In this document: one piece after another, positions 6,727 through 14,957 of the stretch
How the letters are laid out: each line of letters opens with the position of its first letter
Position numbering within the stretch: the stretch's first letter is position 1
Assembly (NCBI RefSeq): GCF_048265165.1
Contig: NZ_JBLXCD010000006.1
Span: forward strand, 62,001 to 126,000
Reading direction: 5' to 3'
Length of the DNA stretch: 64,000 nt
From: Oceanospirillum sp048265165
GTDB lineage: Bacteria; Pseudomonadota; Gammaproteobacteria; Pseudomonadales; Halomonadaceae
Program-made: the position numbers and the translations under genes
Notes under the pieces: model-generated
What the model saw: only the letters and a program-made list of their open reading frames with translations
Database searches by the model: none
What the model was told of the DNA's origin: nothing

Positions 6727-9102
6727 ATGAAATTCAGTGAACAGTGGCTCCGTGAATGGGTGAACCCTTCCATCACAACGGATGAGCTGGAAAGTCTGCT
6801 TTCCCTGTCCGGTCTGGAAGTTGATGGCGTTGAAAAAGCCGCCAAAGATTTCTCTGGTGTTGTTGTTGGCGAGATTATCAGCGCCGAACAACACCCTAAT
6901 GCTGACAAACTTCAAGTTTGTTCAGTATCTGATGGCACCGAAACCTTTCAGGTTGTGTGTGGTGCGGCGAATGCCCGCGCTGGCCTGAAAACAGGTTTTG
7001 CTAAAGTGGGCGCGGTTCTGCCGGGCGACTTTAAAATCAAAAAAGCCAAGCTACGCCAGGTTGAATCCTTTGGCATGCTGTGTGCGGAAGATGAGCTGGG
7101 TATTTCCGATGACCATGGTGGCATCATGGAACTGGCGGCAGATGCCCCTGTGGGTGCTGATCTGCGCGAATACCTGAACCTGGATGACACCATCATCGAA
7201 GTGGATCTGACGCCCAATCGCAGTGACTGTCTGAGCCTTGCAGGTCTGGCCCGTGAAGTGGGTGTGCTGACTCAGACTCCGGTTAATGTTCCGGAAGTTG
7301 CTGCTGTACCTGCAACCGCTTCAGAAACCTTCCCGGTTGAGTTAATCAACAGCGATGCCTGTCCGCGCTATCTGGGACGTGTAATCAAGGGCATTAACCC
7401 GACGGCTACGACGCCACTGTGGATGGTCGAGAAACTGCGCCGCAGCGGTGTGCGTGCTATTGATCCTGTGGTTGATGTTACCAACTTCGTGCTGATGGAG
7501 TTGGGCCAGCCGATGCATGCTTTTGATCTGGCGAAACTGTCCGGTGGCATCAAAGTTCGTCTGGCTGAGCAGGATGAAGCCCTGCAGCTGCTGGATGGCT
7601 CAGAGGTTAAGCTTAACGCAGACACATTAGTCATTGCCGACCATGATAAAGCCGTTGCAATGGCCGGTATCATGGGTGGAGAGCAGACTAAAGTCACCGA
7701 TAGCACTTCAGATATTTTCCTAGAGTGCGCATTCTTCGAGCCTATTTCTATTGCTGGTCGTGCCCGCTCTTATGGTCTGCATACTGACTCCTCTCATCGT
7801 TATGAGCGTGGTGTCGATTTTACCTTGCAGGCTCGTGCGATGGAGCGTGCAACTCAGCTGCTGCTTGAGATCGTTGGTGGTGAAGCAGGTCCTGTGGTTG
7901 AAGCGGTTGAAGAGAGTAAGCTGCCGGTTCGTAACGATGTGGTATTGCGAGCTGGTCGTCTGAATCAGATGCTGGCTATGGATATGCCTGCTGAGAAAGT
8001 TGAAGATATTCTGACCCGTCTGGGGCTTCAGCTGACCAAAGAAGGTAACGATTGGCGTGCAGCTGTACCGAGCTATCGCTTCGACATCAGCATCGAAGCT
8101 GACCTGATCGAAGAAGTGGCTCGGGTATATGGCTATGACAATCTGCCGGTTAAGAGCCCGACCATGGCGTTGGGTATTGAAGCTCAGCCAGAAGCAATTA
8201 AACCGATCCGTATGATTCGTCAGTCGCTTGCGGCCCGAGGTTATCAGGAGGCGATCGCCTTCAGTTTTATTGAGCCTGGCTTGTCCAAACTCTTTGATCC
8301 GGAAAACACACCGATTGCGCTGGCAAACCCGATCTCTGCCGATCTGTCCGTGATGCGTACCACGCTGATTGCTGGTCTTGCGAAAGCGGTGCAGTACAAC
8401 CAGAATCGTCAACAGGGACGTATCCGTCTGTTTGAGAGCGGTCAGTGCTTCATCCAGCGGGGTGAAGAGATGGTTCAGGATCCCATGGTAGCCGTTATCG
8501 CTACCGGTGGTCGTGAGCCTGAAGGCTGGACCGGTGATGCCAAACCGATGGACTTTTTTGACCTGAAAGGTGATCTGGAAGCGCTGCTGGATGATAGTGG
8601 TATCTTGGCTGAAGTCAGCTTTGAGCCTGCTCAGCATCCTGCGTTGCACCCGGGGCAAACTGCTCAGATTCTGCGTAATGGTGAAGCAATCGGCTTTATC
8701 GGTGCTCTGCACCCGTCCGTGCAGAAAGAGCTGGGTCTGAAAGGCAGTGTTTACGTGTTTGAAATCAAACAGGCGGCACTGCAGTCCGGTAATGTGGCTA
8801 AGTTTGACTCGCTGTCTAAATACCCTGAGGTGCGTCGTGATCTGGCGTTCATCCTTGATGAAAATACGCCTGTTGCACATCTGATGGCTGCCATGCGTGA
8901 GAAGGCTGGCGAATGGCTGAAAGAGTTGCGTTTATTCGATGTTTATCAGGGCAAAGGTGTTGAAGAACAACGAAAAAGTGTTGCTTTGGGCTTGACGTGG
9001 CAGCATGCTTCGCGCACTCTAAATGACGAGGAAATTAATAGCCTTGTTGATCAGATTGTATCCGCAGCACAGGAGCAGTTTGGTGCAAGCCTGAGGAGCT
9101 GA
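6727..9102 (+). CDS. pheT: Phenylalanyl-tRNA synthetase beta subunit
   Basis: A 791-residue partner of PheS that carries tRNA recognition and editing. The N-terminal MKFSEQWLREWVNP is followed by the EMAP-like tRNA-binding domain (about 40-150), B3/B4 editing and B5 domains, the catalytic-like core, and a C-terminal ferredoxin-fold anticodon-binding domain (SKYPEVRRDLAFILDE onward). I chose the ATG at 6727, preceded by AGGAAAGA, over a GTG at 6688, because the family begins with MKFSEQWL. The stop lies five bases before ihfA, implying co-transcription. Confidence 0.97.
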   Translation: MKFSEQWLREWVNPSITTDELESLLSLSGLEVDGVEKAAKDFSGVVVGEIISAEQHPNADKLQVCSVSDGTETFQVVCGAANARAGLKTGFAKVGAVLPGDFKIKKAKLRQVESFGMLCAEDELGISDDHGGIMELAADAPVGADLREYLNLDDTIIEVDLTPNRSDCLSLAGLAREVGVLTQTPVNVPEVAAVPATASETFPVELINSDACPRYLGRVIKGINPTATTPLWMVEKLRRSGVRAIDPVVDVTNFVLMELGQPMHAFDLAKLSGGIKVRLAEQDEALQLLDGSEVKLNADTLVIADHDKAVAMAGIMGGEQTKVTDSTSDIFLECAFFEPISIAGRARSYGLHTDSSHRYERGVDFTLQARAMERATQLLLEIVGGEAGPVVEAVEESKLPVRNDVVLRAGRLNQMLAMDMPAEKVEDILTRLGLQLTKEGNDWRAAVPSYRFDISIEADLIEEVARVYGYDNLPVKSPTMALGIEAQPEAIKPIRMIRQSLAARGYQEAIAFSFIEPGLSKLFDPENTPIALANPISADLSVMRTTLIAGLAKAVQYNQNRQQGRIRLFESGQCFIQRGEEMVQDPMVAVIATGGREPEGWTGDAKPMDFFDLKGDLEALLDDSGILAEVSFEPAQHPALHPGQTAQILRNGEAIGFIGALHPSVQKELGLKGSVYVFEIKQAALQSGNVAKFDSLSKYPEVRRDLAFILDENTPVAHLMAAMREKAGEWLKELRLFDVYQGKGVEEQRKSVALGLTWQHASRTLNDEEINSLVDQIVSAAQEQFGASLRS

Positions 9103-9107
9103 TAGAG

Positions 9108-9419
9108 ATGTCTGCGTTAACTAAAGCGGAAATGGCAGAAAAGCTATATCTTGAACTGGGTCTTACCAAGCGTGAAGCGAAGGACATGGTTGAACTGTTC
9201 TTTGAAGAAATTCGTGAATGCCTGAAAGATAATGAGCAGGTTAAGCTTTCTGGCTTTGGTAACTTTGACCTTAGAGATAAGCGTGAACGTCCGGGTCGAA
9301 ATCCTAAGACGGGGGAAGAGATTCCTATCTCAGCCCGTCGTGTTGTAACGTTTCGTCCAGGACAGAAACTGAAATCCCGTGTCGAAAGCTTTGATGATCC
9401 TGAATATCAGAGCCAGTAG
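9108..9419 (+). CDS. ihfA: Integration host factor alpha subunit
   Basis: A 103-residue DNA-bending protein of the HU/IHF family, which pairs with IhfB. MSALTKAEMAEKLY and the beta-arm with GRNPKTGEEIPISARRVVTFRPGQKLK identify the alpha subunit and include the intercalating proline of the arm. It overlaps the pheST transcription unit (start five bases after the pheT stop), the conserved arrangement in gammaproteobacteria, and ends the operon at a strong terminator. Confidence 0.97.
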   Translation: MSALTKAEMAEKLYLELGLTKREAKDMVELFFEEIRECLKDNEQVKLSGFGNFDLRDKRERPGRNPKTGEEIPISARRVVTFRPGQKLKSRVESFDDPEYQSQ

Positions 9420-9450
9420 CTGCTGTTAACGCCAGATAACCAGCCCCACG

Positions 9451-9483
9451 ACCCAAATCAATTTTATTGATTTGGGTTTTTTG
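9451..9483 (+). terminator. Rho-independent terminator after ihfA
   Basis: A perfect 10-bp stem ACCCAAATCA/TGATTTGGGT with a 7-base loop is followed by six T residues. Confidence 0.9.
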
Positions 9484-9533
9484 TGTTTGTCGGTTTTAAA
9501 AAGCTAACTACTTGATTGTATAGTAAAATTTAT

Positions 9534-9562
9534 TTGGCAAAACGTTGCCTCCTTTGTATAAT
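9534..9562 (+). promoter_or_regulatory. Sigma-70 promoter of tRNA-Pro
   Basis: TTGGCA (9534-9539) and a perfect TATAAT (9557-9562) are separated by 17 bases, ending 12 bases before the tRNA. This is a near-consensus promoter, as expected for a stable RNA gene. Confidence 0.85.
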
Positions 9563-9574
9563 AGTCCTCAGGTT

Positions 9575-9651
9575 CGGGACGTAGCGCAGCCTGGTAGCGC
9601 ACTACAATGGGGTTGTAGGGGTCGGAGGTTCGAATCCTCTCGTCCCGACCA
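9575..9651 (+). tRNA. tRNA-Pro (anticodon GGG)
   Basis: A 77-base cloverleaf with acceptor stem CGGGACG/CGTCCCG, D-arm GCGC...GCGC, anticodon stem CTACA/TGTAG around loop ATGGGGT (anticodon GGG), T-arm with GGTTCGAAT, and an encoded CCA end. The overall sequence strongly resembles gammaproteobacterial proline tRNAs. It has its own promoter and terminator. Its location just after ihfA is shared with Pseudomonas. Confidence 0.95.
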
Positions 9652-9665
9652 ATTAATTCTTAAAG

Positions 9666-9697
9666 AACGGTGTCTCAATTGAGACACCGTTTTTTTA
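9666..9697 (+). terminator. Rho-independent terminator after tRNA-Pro
   Basis: The palindrome AACGGTGTCTCAA/TTGAGACACCGTT runs directly into seven T residues. Confidence 0.9.
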
Positions 9698-9776
9698 TGC
9701 CTGCAGGTTTTACTGTCTTCTGTTGCGCTATAAAATCAAAAGTATCCTTCTTAGTTGTCAACCTGCATGAGTCCCC

Positions 9777-10313
9777 ATGACATCAGATCCCCGTCATACC
9801 GAAACCGGTTCTCCGGTCAGCCATTCAGATCTCGAAAAGCGCTTGCTGGAGCGGGATGCGGCACGTCTTTTTATGCGTCGCTATGAGCAGGACTTTAATG
9901 AGCCTATGCGTCATATCTGGCATAACGAGCCTGCGAAGCCGGATATCTCCTGCTATTTCCAAGATAAGCCGCTGGACCTAGAGATTGCCCACCTTTACGC
10001 CACATCAGAAGAGGCTAAACATGTGCGGGACAGGGATAATGCCGATCTTCTCTGGCATTACCTGGCTGAGCTGGCTTCGGTTGATCCCTGTGATCGTTTA
10101 GAAAAAGCGTTACTAAGCCTTCTGCACAGTAAAGCACAAAAGCACTATGATTCTGATCGGGTTTGGCTGGTCATTCGCAATGTGAGTCCACTCTGGACGC
10201 GCTCAGAGTTGCTGAATGTGGCGATGAGTTTTGATGAAACAGATTACCCTTTTGAGCAGATCTGGTTGTTGCCTGACTTTGATGGTGAGTTACCCTTGAT
10301 TCAAATTGCTTAA
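9777..10313 (+). CDS. Conserved-looking protein of unknown function
   Basis: A 178-residue soluble protein with no signal peptide or membrane segment. I do not recognise the family. Composition is acidic, with several Trp residues. A KPDISCYFQDKPLDLEIAH stretch (about 54-72) has the D...(D/E)xE spacing seen in some nuclease-like folds, but this resemblance is too weak to name a function. The start at 9777 has no clear ribosome-binding sequence; internal Met33 is an alternative. It stands alone between tRNA-Pro and the convergent umuC gene, only 18 bases from the umuC stop. Confidence 0.7.
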   Translation: MTSDPRHTETGSPVSHSDLEKRLLERDAARLFMRRYEQDFNEPMRHIWHNEPAKPDISCYFQDKPLDLEIAHLYATSEEAKHVRDRDNADLLWHYLAELASVDPCDRLEKALLSLLHSKAQKHYDSDRVWLVIRNVSPLWTRSELLNVAMSFDETDYPFEQIWLLPDFDGELPLIQIA

Positions 10314-10331
10314 CTCAGCCGTTTGGTCTTT

Positions 10332-11660
10332 TCAGCAGGCTTTTGCTTTAGGGATTTCACTCCAACAGGTGGTATAGCGAGGTGATCGGTGAGCCATCTT
10401 CATCTGCCAGCGTGCATCTTCGACCGGTAAACCGAAGGCCACAGTATGACGCCCCATCTTATGATTTAACTGATCCAGTGTTTGCATCAGCTTTTGTGTT
10501 TTCTCACCTCCCTCCTTAAGGGCGGACTGCTCACTTTCCAGCAGACCCAGCTGCATCGGTCGCCATGGAATCAGATCTAATAGCATAATGCCCGCTTTAT
10601 GGTAGCGAACGCCTGGCTGATAGATTGCTTCCAGCTGCTTTTGGGCGGTGTGCAGAATCTGTTGAGTATCATCGGTGGCTTGGGGTAGTGCGATGGCCGA
10701 GGCGTCGTAGGCACGCCCCTTAAAACGTTCTGAGCGGGAGCGTGCTGTTACCAGTACCGCCTGAGTCAGGCTATTCTGCCCGCGCAATTTTTCGCAGGCG
10801 TTTTGGCAATGAAACCGAATAGCTGCTTTCAGGTCATTCAGACTATTAGTGGATGTGCTGAATGAGCGTGAGCACATAATACTTTGTTTGGGTTCTGGTG
10901 CCTCATCGAGGTGGATACAGGGCGTACCCTGAAGCTCCATCTGGGTTCTGGCTACCAGAACGCTGAAGTTCTTCTTCAGTTGTTGAGGGTTCGCTTCACG
11001 AAGATCCATTGCGGTCTCTATACCTCTAAGGCGCAGCTTTTGTCCCAGACGTTTGCCGACTCCCCAGATCTCTTCCACGGGGATTTTTTTCAGCCATTGA
11101 AGCAGCTCGACATCATCAGCCTCCTGAAATATACAAACGCTATTTCTACCGGGCTGCTTTTTGGCCAGATGGTTAGCAATCTTCGCCAATGTTTTACTGG
11201 GGGCTGCACCTACGGAAACCGGAATGCCGGTATAGCGGGGAACGGTTGTGGCCAGTTGCCGACAAAAAGCGGTGCTCTGCTCATTCATACCGGTGAGGTC
11301 AACAAAAGCCTCGTCGATGGAGTAGCGCTCAACGCTGGGGCTTAGCTCAGTCAGTACCTGCATCACACGGGCTGACATATCCCCGTATAGCGCATAGTTT
11401 GATGAGCGAAGGGTGATGCCCAGACGTTTAACGTGGGGGTAAACCTGAAAGGCGGGTGCACCCATTTCGATATTCAGAGCTTTCAGCTCATTGGAGCGGG
11501 CGATAATACAGCCATCATTATTCGACAGAACTCCAATTGGTTTGCCATAAAGTGCGGGCTCGAAAACCCGTTCGCAGCTTGCGTAAAAATTATTACAATC
11601 CACTAGTGCGATCAGAGGTTTTGTTGTACTGGCTGTTTGCTCTGTTTTTTCAATTGCCAT
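10332..11660 (-). CDS. umuC: DNA polymerase V catalytic subunit
   Basis: Y-family translesion polymerase of about 442 residues that acts with processed UmuD in SOS mutagenesis. Visible motifs are ALVDCNNFYASCERVF (first catalytic Asp), VLSNNDGCIIARSNE, and YSIDEAFVDLTG with the catalytic Asp-Glu pair, followed by helix-hairpin-helix, little-finger and C-terminal UmuC domains ending SPRYTTCWSEI. The proposed ATG at 11660 lies 10 bases after the umuD stop, so coupling is likely; an ATG at 11732 would overlap umuD. It is co-transcribed with umuD from a LexA-controlled promoter. Confidence 0.95.
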   Translation of the reverse strand: MAIEKTEQTASTTKPLIALVDCNNFYASCERVFEPALYGKPIGVLSNNDGCIIARSNELKALNIEMGAPAFQVYPHVKRLGITLRSSNYALYGDMSARVMQVLTELSPSVERYSIDEAFVDLTGMNEQSTAFCRQLATTVPRYTGIPVSVGAAPSKTLAKIANHLAKKQPGRNSVCIFQEADDVELLQWLKKIPVEEIWGVGKRLGQKLRLRGIETAMDLREANPQQLKKNFSVLVARTQMELQGTPCIHLDEAPEPKQSIMCSRSFSTSTNSLNDLKAAIRFHCQNACEKLRGQNSLTQAVLVTARSRSERFKGRAYDASAIALPQATDDTQQILHTAQKQLEAIYQPGVRYHKAGIMLLDLIPWRPMQLGLLESEQSALKEGGEKTQKLMQTLDQLNHKMGRHTVAFGLPVEDARWQMKMAHRSPRYTTCWSEIPKAKAC

Positions 11661-11670
11661 AATGAAGTCG

Positions 11671-12102
11671 TCAGATGCAGTTGTGAATGATGTGGCAAAC
11701 CACGCCCCATATAAAGCAGTCGTTAGATTCATCTAGTGGGATCGGGCGGTATTTTGGGTTTTCCGGCTGCAGCCAGTAGCAACTTTGATGCAGTGTCAGG
11801 CGTTTTACCGTTAGCTCCCCATTGACGGCCGCAATCACTATTTTTCCTGGTGCGGGTTGAATGGCGCGATCAACAATCAGTAGATCGCCATCCTGCATTC
11901 CGGCATTGATCATGGAATCCCCCTCAACTTTCATCAGAAAAGTGGCTGAAGGGTGGCGGATCAGTTTGTCATTCAGATCGAGATGGCGTTCAACGTAATC
12001 ATCGGCAGGTGACGGAAAGCCTGCAGACACGTAACTGTTGGCCAGAGGGATCTGGCGGCTTGAGTCTGCAATGCCCACTGGTTGAATCGAATGCAGAGAC
12101 AT
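11671..12102 (-). CDS. umuD: DNA polymerase V accessory protein, LexA-like autoprotease
   Basis: A 143-residue S24 peptidase-family protein. RecA-stimulated self-cleavage would occur at Ala27-Gly28 in the motif SAGFPSP. The catalytic dyad is visible as Ser63 (GDSM) and Lys100 (LTVKRL), each offset by three from the E. coli positions 60 and 97. A GAGG ribosome-binding sequence precedes the ATG. Two tandem SOS boxes lie about 45-80 bases upstream. It forms an operon with umuC. Confidence 0.97.
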   Translation of the reverse strand: MSLHSIQPVGIADSSRQIPLANSYVSAGFPSPADDYVERHLDLNDKLIRHPSATFLMKVEGDSMINAGMQDGDLLIVDRAIQPAPGKIVIAAVNGELTVKRLTLHQSCYWLQPENPKYRPIPLDESNDCFIWGVVCHIIHNCI

Positions 12103-12146
12103 AGTCGACCTCGGTTTTGATGATGGTGATAGGAAAACGCTTTGTA

Positions 12147-12162
12147 TTGTCTAAATATACAG
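12147..12162 (-). promoter_or_regulatory. LexA (SOS) box 1 of umuDC
   Basis: Read on the minus strand, CTGT-N8-ACAA; on the plus strand TTGT-N8-ACAG. This differs from the CTGT-N8-ACAG consensus at one base. It overlaps a TATATT -10-like element (12154-12159). Confidence 0.85.
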
Positions 12163-12164
12163 TA

Positions 12165-12180
12165 TTGTTTGTATGTACAG
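12165..12180 (-). promoter_or_regulatory. LexA (SOS) box 2 of umuDC
   Basis: A second CTGT-N8-ACAA on the minus strand, two bases from box 1 and 18 bp centre to centre. It overlaps a TTGCTG -35-like element (12178-12183) spaced 18 bases from TATATT. Confidence 0.85.
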
Positions 12181-12258
12181 CAATATGTAAAAGATGACCA
12201 GAAATCTCCGAATGACAGTGATGCTAAAAGAAAATTGAAATTTAATTTAAATAAATGC

Positions 12259-12286
12259 TTGTAATTCATGAGGATAGGGATATAAT
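12259..12286 (+). promoter_or_regulatory. Sigma-70 promoter of tRNA-Asn
   Basis: TTGTAA (12259-12264) and a perfect TATAAT (12281-12286), 16 bases apart, end 25 bases before the tRNA. Confidence 0.7.
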
Positions 12287-12311
12287 TCCTCCCATCTCTT
12301 GAACAGAGAGA

Positions 12312-12387
12312 TCCCTGATAGCTCAGTTGGTAGAGCAGTAGACTGTTAATCTATTGGTCGCAGGTTCGAGTCCTGCTCGGGGAGCCA
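12312..12387 (+). tRNA. tRNA-Asn (anticodon GTT)
   Basis: A 76-base cloverleaf with acceptor TCCCTGA/TCGGGGA, D-loop AGTTGGTA, anticodon loop CTGTTAA (anticodon GTT), T-arm GCAGGTTCGAGTCCTGC and an encoded GCCA end. It has its own promoter and a strong terminator directly after it. Confidence 0.96.
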
Positions 12388-12394
12388 AATTTGA

Positions 12395-12428
12395 AAAACC
12401 CGCTTTCTACGGAAAGCGGGTTTTTTTA
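12395..12428 (+). terminator. Rho-independent terminator after tRNA-Asn
   Basis: A 13-bp stem AAAACCCGCTTTC/GAAAGCGGGTTTT with a 4-base loop is followed by a T-run. Confidence 0.9.
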
Positions 12429-12663
12429 TGCTTGTCGTTTCTGTTTCCCGTTCCTCCCTCTTCTTTCCACTTTTTGTTAGTCATGTCTCACGCCTTTTTA
12501 TTGGTTTTAAACGCAAACGGGGATAATTTTGTGCTCCGTGTCCTGCATTGATGACTCCAAGGTCGCGCTAAAAGTGTTTTTTTAGCCTATAAAGGGTTTG
12601 ACAGTTTTCCATTTTTGACGCATTGTAATTCTATATTCAAACGGTTGTATGAAATATTTGTAT

Positions 12664-12693
12664 GAAACATGATTTGAAAAAAAACTCTGTTTC
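12664..12693 (+). promoter_or_regulatory. Two candidate PsrA boxes upstream of fadBA
   Basis: The published PsrA operator form is (C/G)AAAC-N2-4-GTTT(C/G). Here GAAAC-ATG-ATTTG (12664-12676) and AAAAC-TCT-GTTTC (12681-12693) each deviate at one base, with centres 17 bp apart. psrA itself is in this window with a perfect box. PsrA represses fadBA in Pseudomonas aeruginosa, which makes the location plausible. Functional binding is inferred. Confidence 0.45.
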
Positions 12694-12728
12694 AGTAATC
12701 CGAACCTCATACAGCAGAACAACTGGCT

Positions 12729-12774
12729 TCAGCTGACGCGCAATCACAACAATAAGGATTAAGTCGTCAGCTGA
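12729..12774 (+). repeat. Inverted repeat in the fadB leader
   Basis: TCAGCTGACG (12729-12738) and its exact complement CGTCAGCTGA (12765-12774) could form a 10-bp stem with a 26-base loop ending about 35 bases before the fadB start. It may be an mRNA structure or an operator. Confidence 0.5.
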
Positions 12775-12809
12775 GGAAAAGAACCAAGACCCAATGGGGA
12801 GAGCAGTGG

Positions 12810-14957
12810 ATGATTTACGCAGGTAAAGCCATCACGGTAAAAGAGATTGAAGGCGGTATTGCTGAGCTGACCTTTGATCTGCAGGGTGAGTCCGTCAACA
12901 AATTCAACAAGGTGACGATTCAGGAACTGGATGATGCGACTCAGGCTCTGGTTAAGGCTGAGGGTATTAAAGGTCTGGTGATTCGCAGTGCTAAAGACGT
13001 CTTTATCGTGGGTGCTGATATCACTGAATTCCACGATGCTTTCGGTCAGTCTGAAGAAGAGCTGGTTGAGATGAACATGGCGGTACATCAGATCTTTAAC
13101 CGCGTTGAAGATCTGCCGTACCCAAGCGTTACTGCAATCAACGGCATTGCGCTGGGTGGTGGTTTTGAGATCTGTCTGACCACGGATTACCGTGTCGGCT
13201 CTACTGCTGCTCGCGTAGGTCTGCCGGAAGTTAAACTGGGTATCATCCCGGGTTGGGGTGGCACGGTTCGTCTGCCGCGTATTATCGGTAACGATAACGC
13301 CATCGAGTGGATTTGTGCGACTAAAGAGAAGAAAGCGGAAGCAGCCCTGAAAGAAGGCGCACTGGATGCGGTTGTTGCACCTGATAAGCTGGATGCGGCG
13401 GCGATTGACCTGATCAAAGAAGCGAATGCCGGGAAACTGAACTGGCAGGCTAAGCGTCAGGAGAAGCTGGAGCCGCTGAAGCTGAATATGATCGAATCCA
13501 TGATGTCTTTCGAAACCGCGAAAGGCTTTGTTGCCGGTCAGGCTGGGCCTCACTACCCTGCACCGATCGAAGCGATCAAGAGCATGCAGAAAGGTGCTTC
13601 TGAAGGTCGTGAGAAAGCACAAAAAGCAGAAGCGAAAAGTTTTGCCCGCATGGCGCGCACGCCAGTAGCTAATAGCCTGGTGGGGCTGTTCCTGAATGAC
13701 CAGCTGCTGAAGAAGAAATCAGCGGCTTACGAAAAAGACGCGCAACCTGTCGATAAGGCTGCGGTATTGGGTGCCGGTATTATGGGCGGTGGTATCGCTT
13801 ATCAGTCTGCGTACAAGGGTACGCCGATTATGATGAAGGATATCAACGAGCCAGCGCTGCAGTTGGGTCTTGATGAAGCTAAAAAGCTGTTAGCTAAGCG
13901 TGTTGAGCGTAAGCGTATGACGCCAGCGCAGATGGCGGATGCCCTGAATGCGATTCGTCCAACGCTGAGCTATGGTGACTTCGGTGACGTAGATCTGGTG
14001 GTAGAAGCTGTTGTTGAGAATCCTAAAGTTAAAGGTGCAGTTCTGGCTGAGTTGGAAGGCCAAGTGTCTGAAGATACCATCCTGACTTCTAACACTTCTA
14101 CGATCTCGATTACCTCTCTGGCAGAGAATCTGAAGCGTCCGGAAAATTTCTGCGGTATGCACTTCTTTAACCCGGTACATAAGATGCCGTTGGTTGAGGT
14201 GATTCGCGGTGAGAAAACCAGTGAGAAAGCGATCGCTGCGACCGTTGCTTACGCTAAGAAAATGGGTAAAACCCCTGTTGTGGTTAATGACTGCCCGGGC
14301 TTCCTGGTGAACCGTATTTTGTTCCCTTATTTCGGTGGCTTTATGAGCCTGATCGAACACGGTGCTGACTTCCAACGCGTTGATAAGGTGATGGAGACGT
14401 TTGGCTGGCCGATGGGACCTGCATACCTGCTGGATGTTGTGGGTATGGATACTGCTGAACATGCTAATAATGTAATGGCAGCTGGTTTCCCGGATCGTAT
14501 GGCCCGTGAAGGAACAACCGCTCTGAACGTGATGTACAGTGCTGAGCGTCTGGGTCAGAAGAATAAGCTGGGTTTCTACGCTTACGAAGAAGATCGTAAA
14601 GGTCGTGCGAAGAAAGTGGTGGATGAGACCGCTTACGAACTGCTGAAACCTCTGGTTCAGGACAACCGTGAACTGACTGATGAAGCTATCATTGAGCGCA
14701 TGATGATTCCTCTGTGCATTGAGACAGTTCGTTGTCTGGAAGATGGCATCGTAGAAACAGCGTCTGAAGCAGATATGGGCTTAATCTTCGGTATTGGTTT
14801 CCCTCCATTCCGTGGTGGTGCGCTGCGCTATATCGACAGCATCGGTCTTGAAGCCTTCTGTGCGATGGCTGACAAGTACGCTGAAGAGCTGGGTCCTCTG
14901 TACCAGCCGACTGAAAAGATGCGTGCGATGGCGGCTGAAGGTAAGACTTACTTTTAA
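12810..14957 (+). CDS. fadB: Fatty acid oxidation complex alpha subunit (enoyl-CoA hydratase / 3-hydroxyacyl-CoA dehydrogenase)
   Basis: A 715-residue multifunctional beta-oxidation protein that forms an alpha2-beta2 complex with FadA. The N-terminal crotonase domain shows NGIALGGGFE (catalytic Glu near 119) and LPEVKLGIIPGWGG (Glu near 139). The NAD-binding Rossmann motif GAGIMGGG starts near 319, and the dehydrogenase motif GMHFFNPVHKMPLVEV contains the catalytic His near 450. Length and residue positions match E. coli FadB. It precedes fadA by 100 bases in the same operon. Candidate PsrA boxes lie upstream. Confidence 0.97.
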   Translation: MIYAGKAITVKEIEGGIAELTFDLQGESVNKFNKVTIQELDDATQALVKAEGIKGLVIRSAKDVFIVGADITEFHDAFGQSEEELVEMNMAVHQIFNRVEDLPYPSVTAINGIALGGGFEICLTTDYRVGSTAARVGLPEVKLGIIPGWGGTVRLPRIIGNDNAIEWICATKEKKAEAALKEGALDAVVAPDKLDAAAIDLIKEANAGKLNWQAKRQEKLEPLKLNMIESMMSFETAKGFVAGQAGPHYPAPIEAIKSMQKGASEGREKAQKAEAKSFARMARTPVANSLVGLFLNDQLLKKKSAAYEKDAQPVDKAAVLGAGIMGGGIAYQSAYKGTPIMMKDINEPALQLGLDEAKKLLAKRVERKRMTPAQMADALNAIRPTLSYGDFGDVDLVVEAVVENPKVKGAVLAELEGQVSEDTILTSNTSTISITSLAENLKRPENFCGMHFFNPVHKMPLVEVIRGEKTSEKAIAATVAYAKKMGKTPVVVNDCPGFLVNRILFPYFGGFMSLIEHGADFQRVDKVMETFGWPMGPAYLLDVVGMDTAEHANNVMAAGFPDRMAREGTTALNVMYSAERLGQKNKLGFYAYEEDRKGRAKKVVDETAYELLKPLVQDNRELTDEAIIERMMIPLCIETVRCLEDGIVETASEADMGLIFGIGFPPFRGGALRYIDSIGLEAFCAMADKYAEELGPLYQPTEKMRAMAAEGKTYF

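Larger units (their letters stand above)
12429..12809 (+). other. fadBA upstream region
   Basis: About 380 bases without a supported gene. It holds a TTGACA hexamer at 12598-12603, two candidate PsrA boxes at 12664-12693, and an inverted repeat near the fadB start (both listed separately). No confident -10 could be paired with the TTGACA at normal spacing. A short frame at 12354-12551 runs through the tRNA and terminator and is not a gene. Confidence 0.5.

Noticed and set aside
7720..8880. A 386-codon minus-strand frame inside pheT
   Set aside because: Antisense shadow of a well-conserved gene; the protein has no recognisable domain.
10332..10600. Possibility that umuC is DNA polymerase IV (dinB)
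   Set aside because: NNDGCIIARSNE, the C-terminal UmuC domain and the preceding umuD gene show the pol V type.
12354..12551. A 65-codon frame overlapping the tRNA-Asn end and terminator
   Set aside because: It starts inside the tRNA and reads through a strong terminator stem, so it is not a plausible gene.
12632..12650. A further PsrA half-site (CAAAC-G-GTTG) upstream of fadB
   Set aside because: The spacer is one base and the second arm lacks a T, so it does not fit the operator form.
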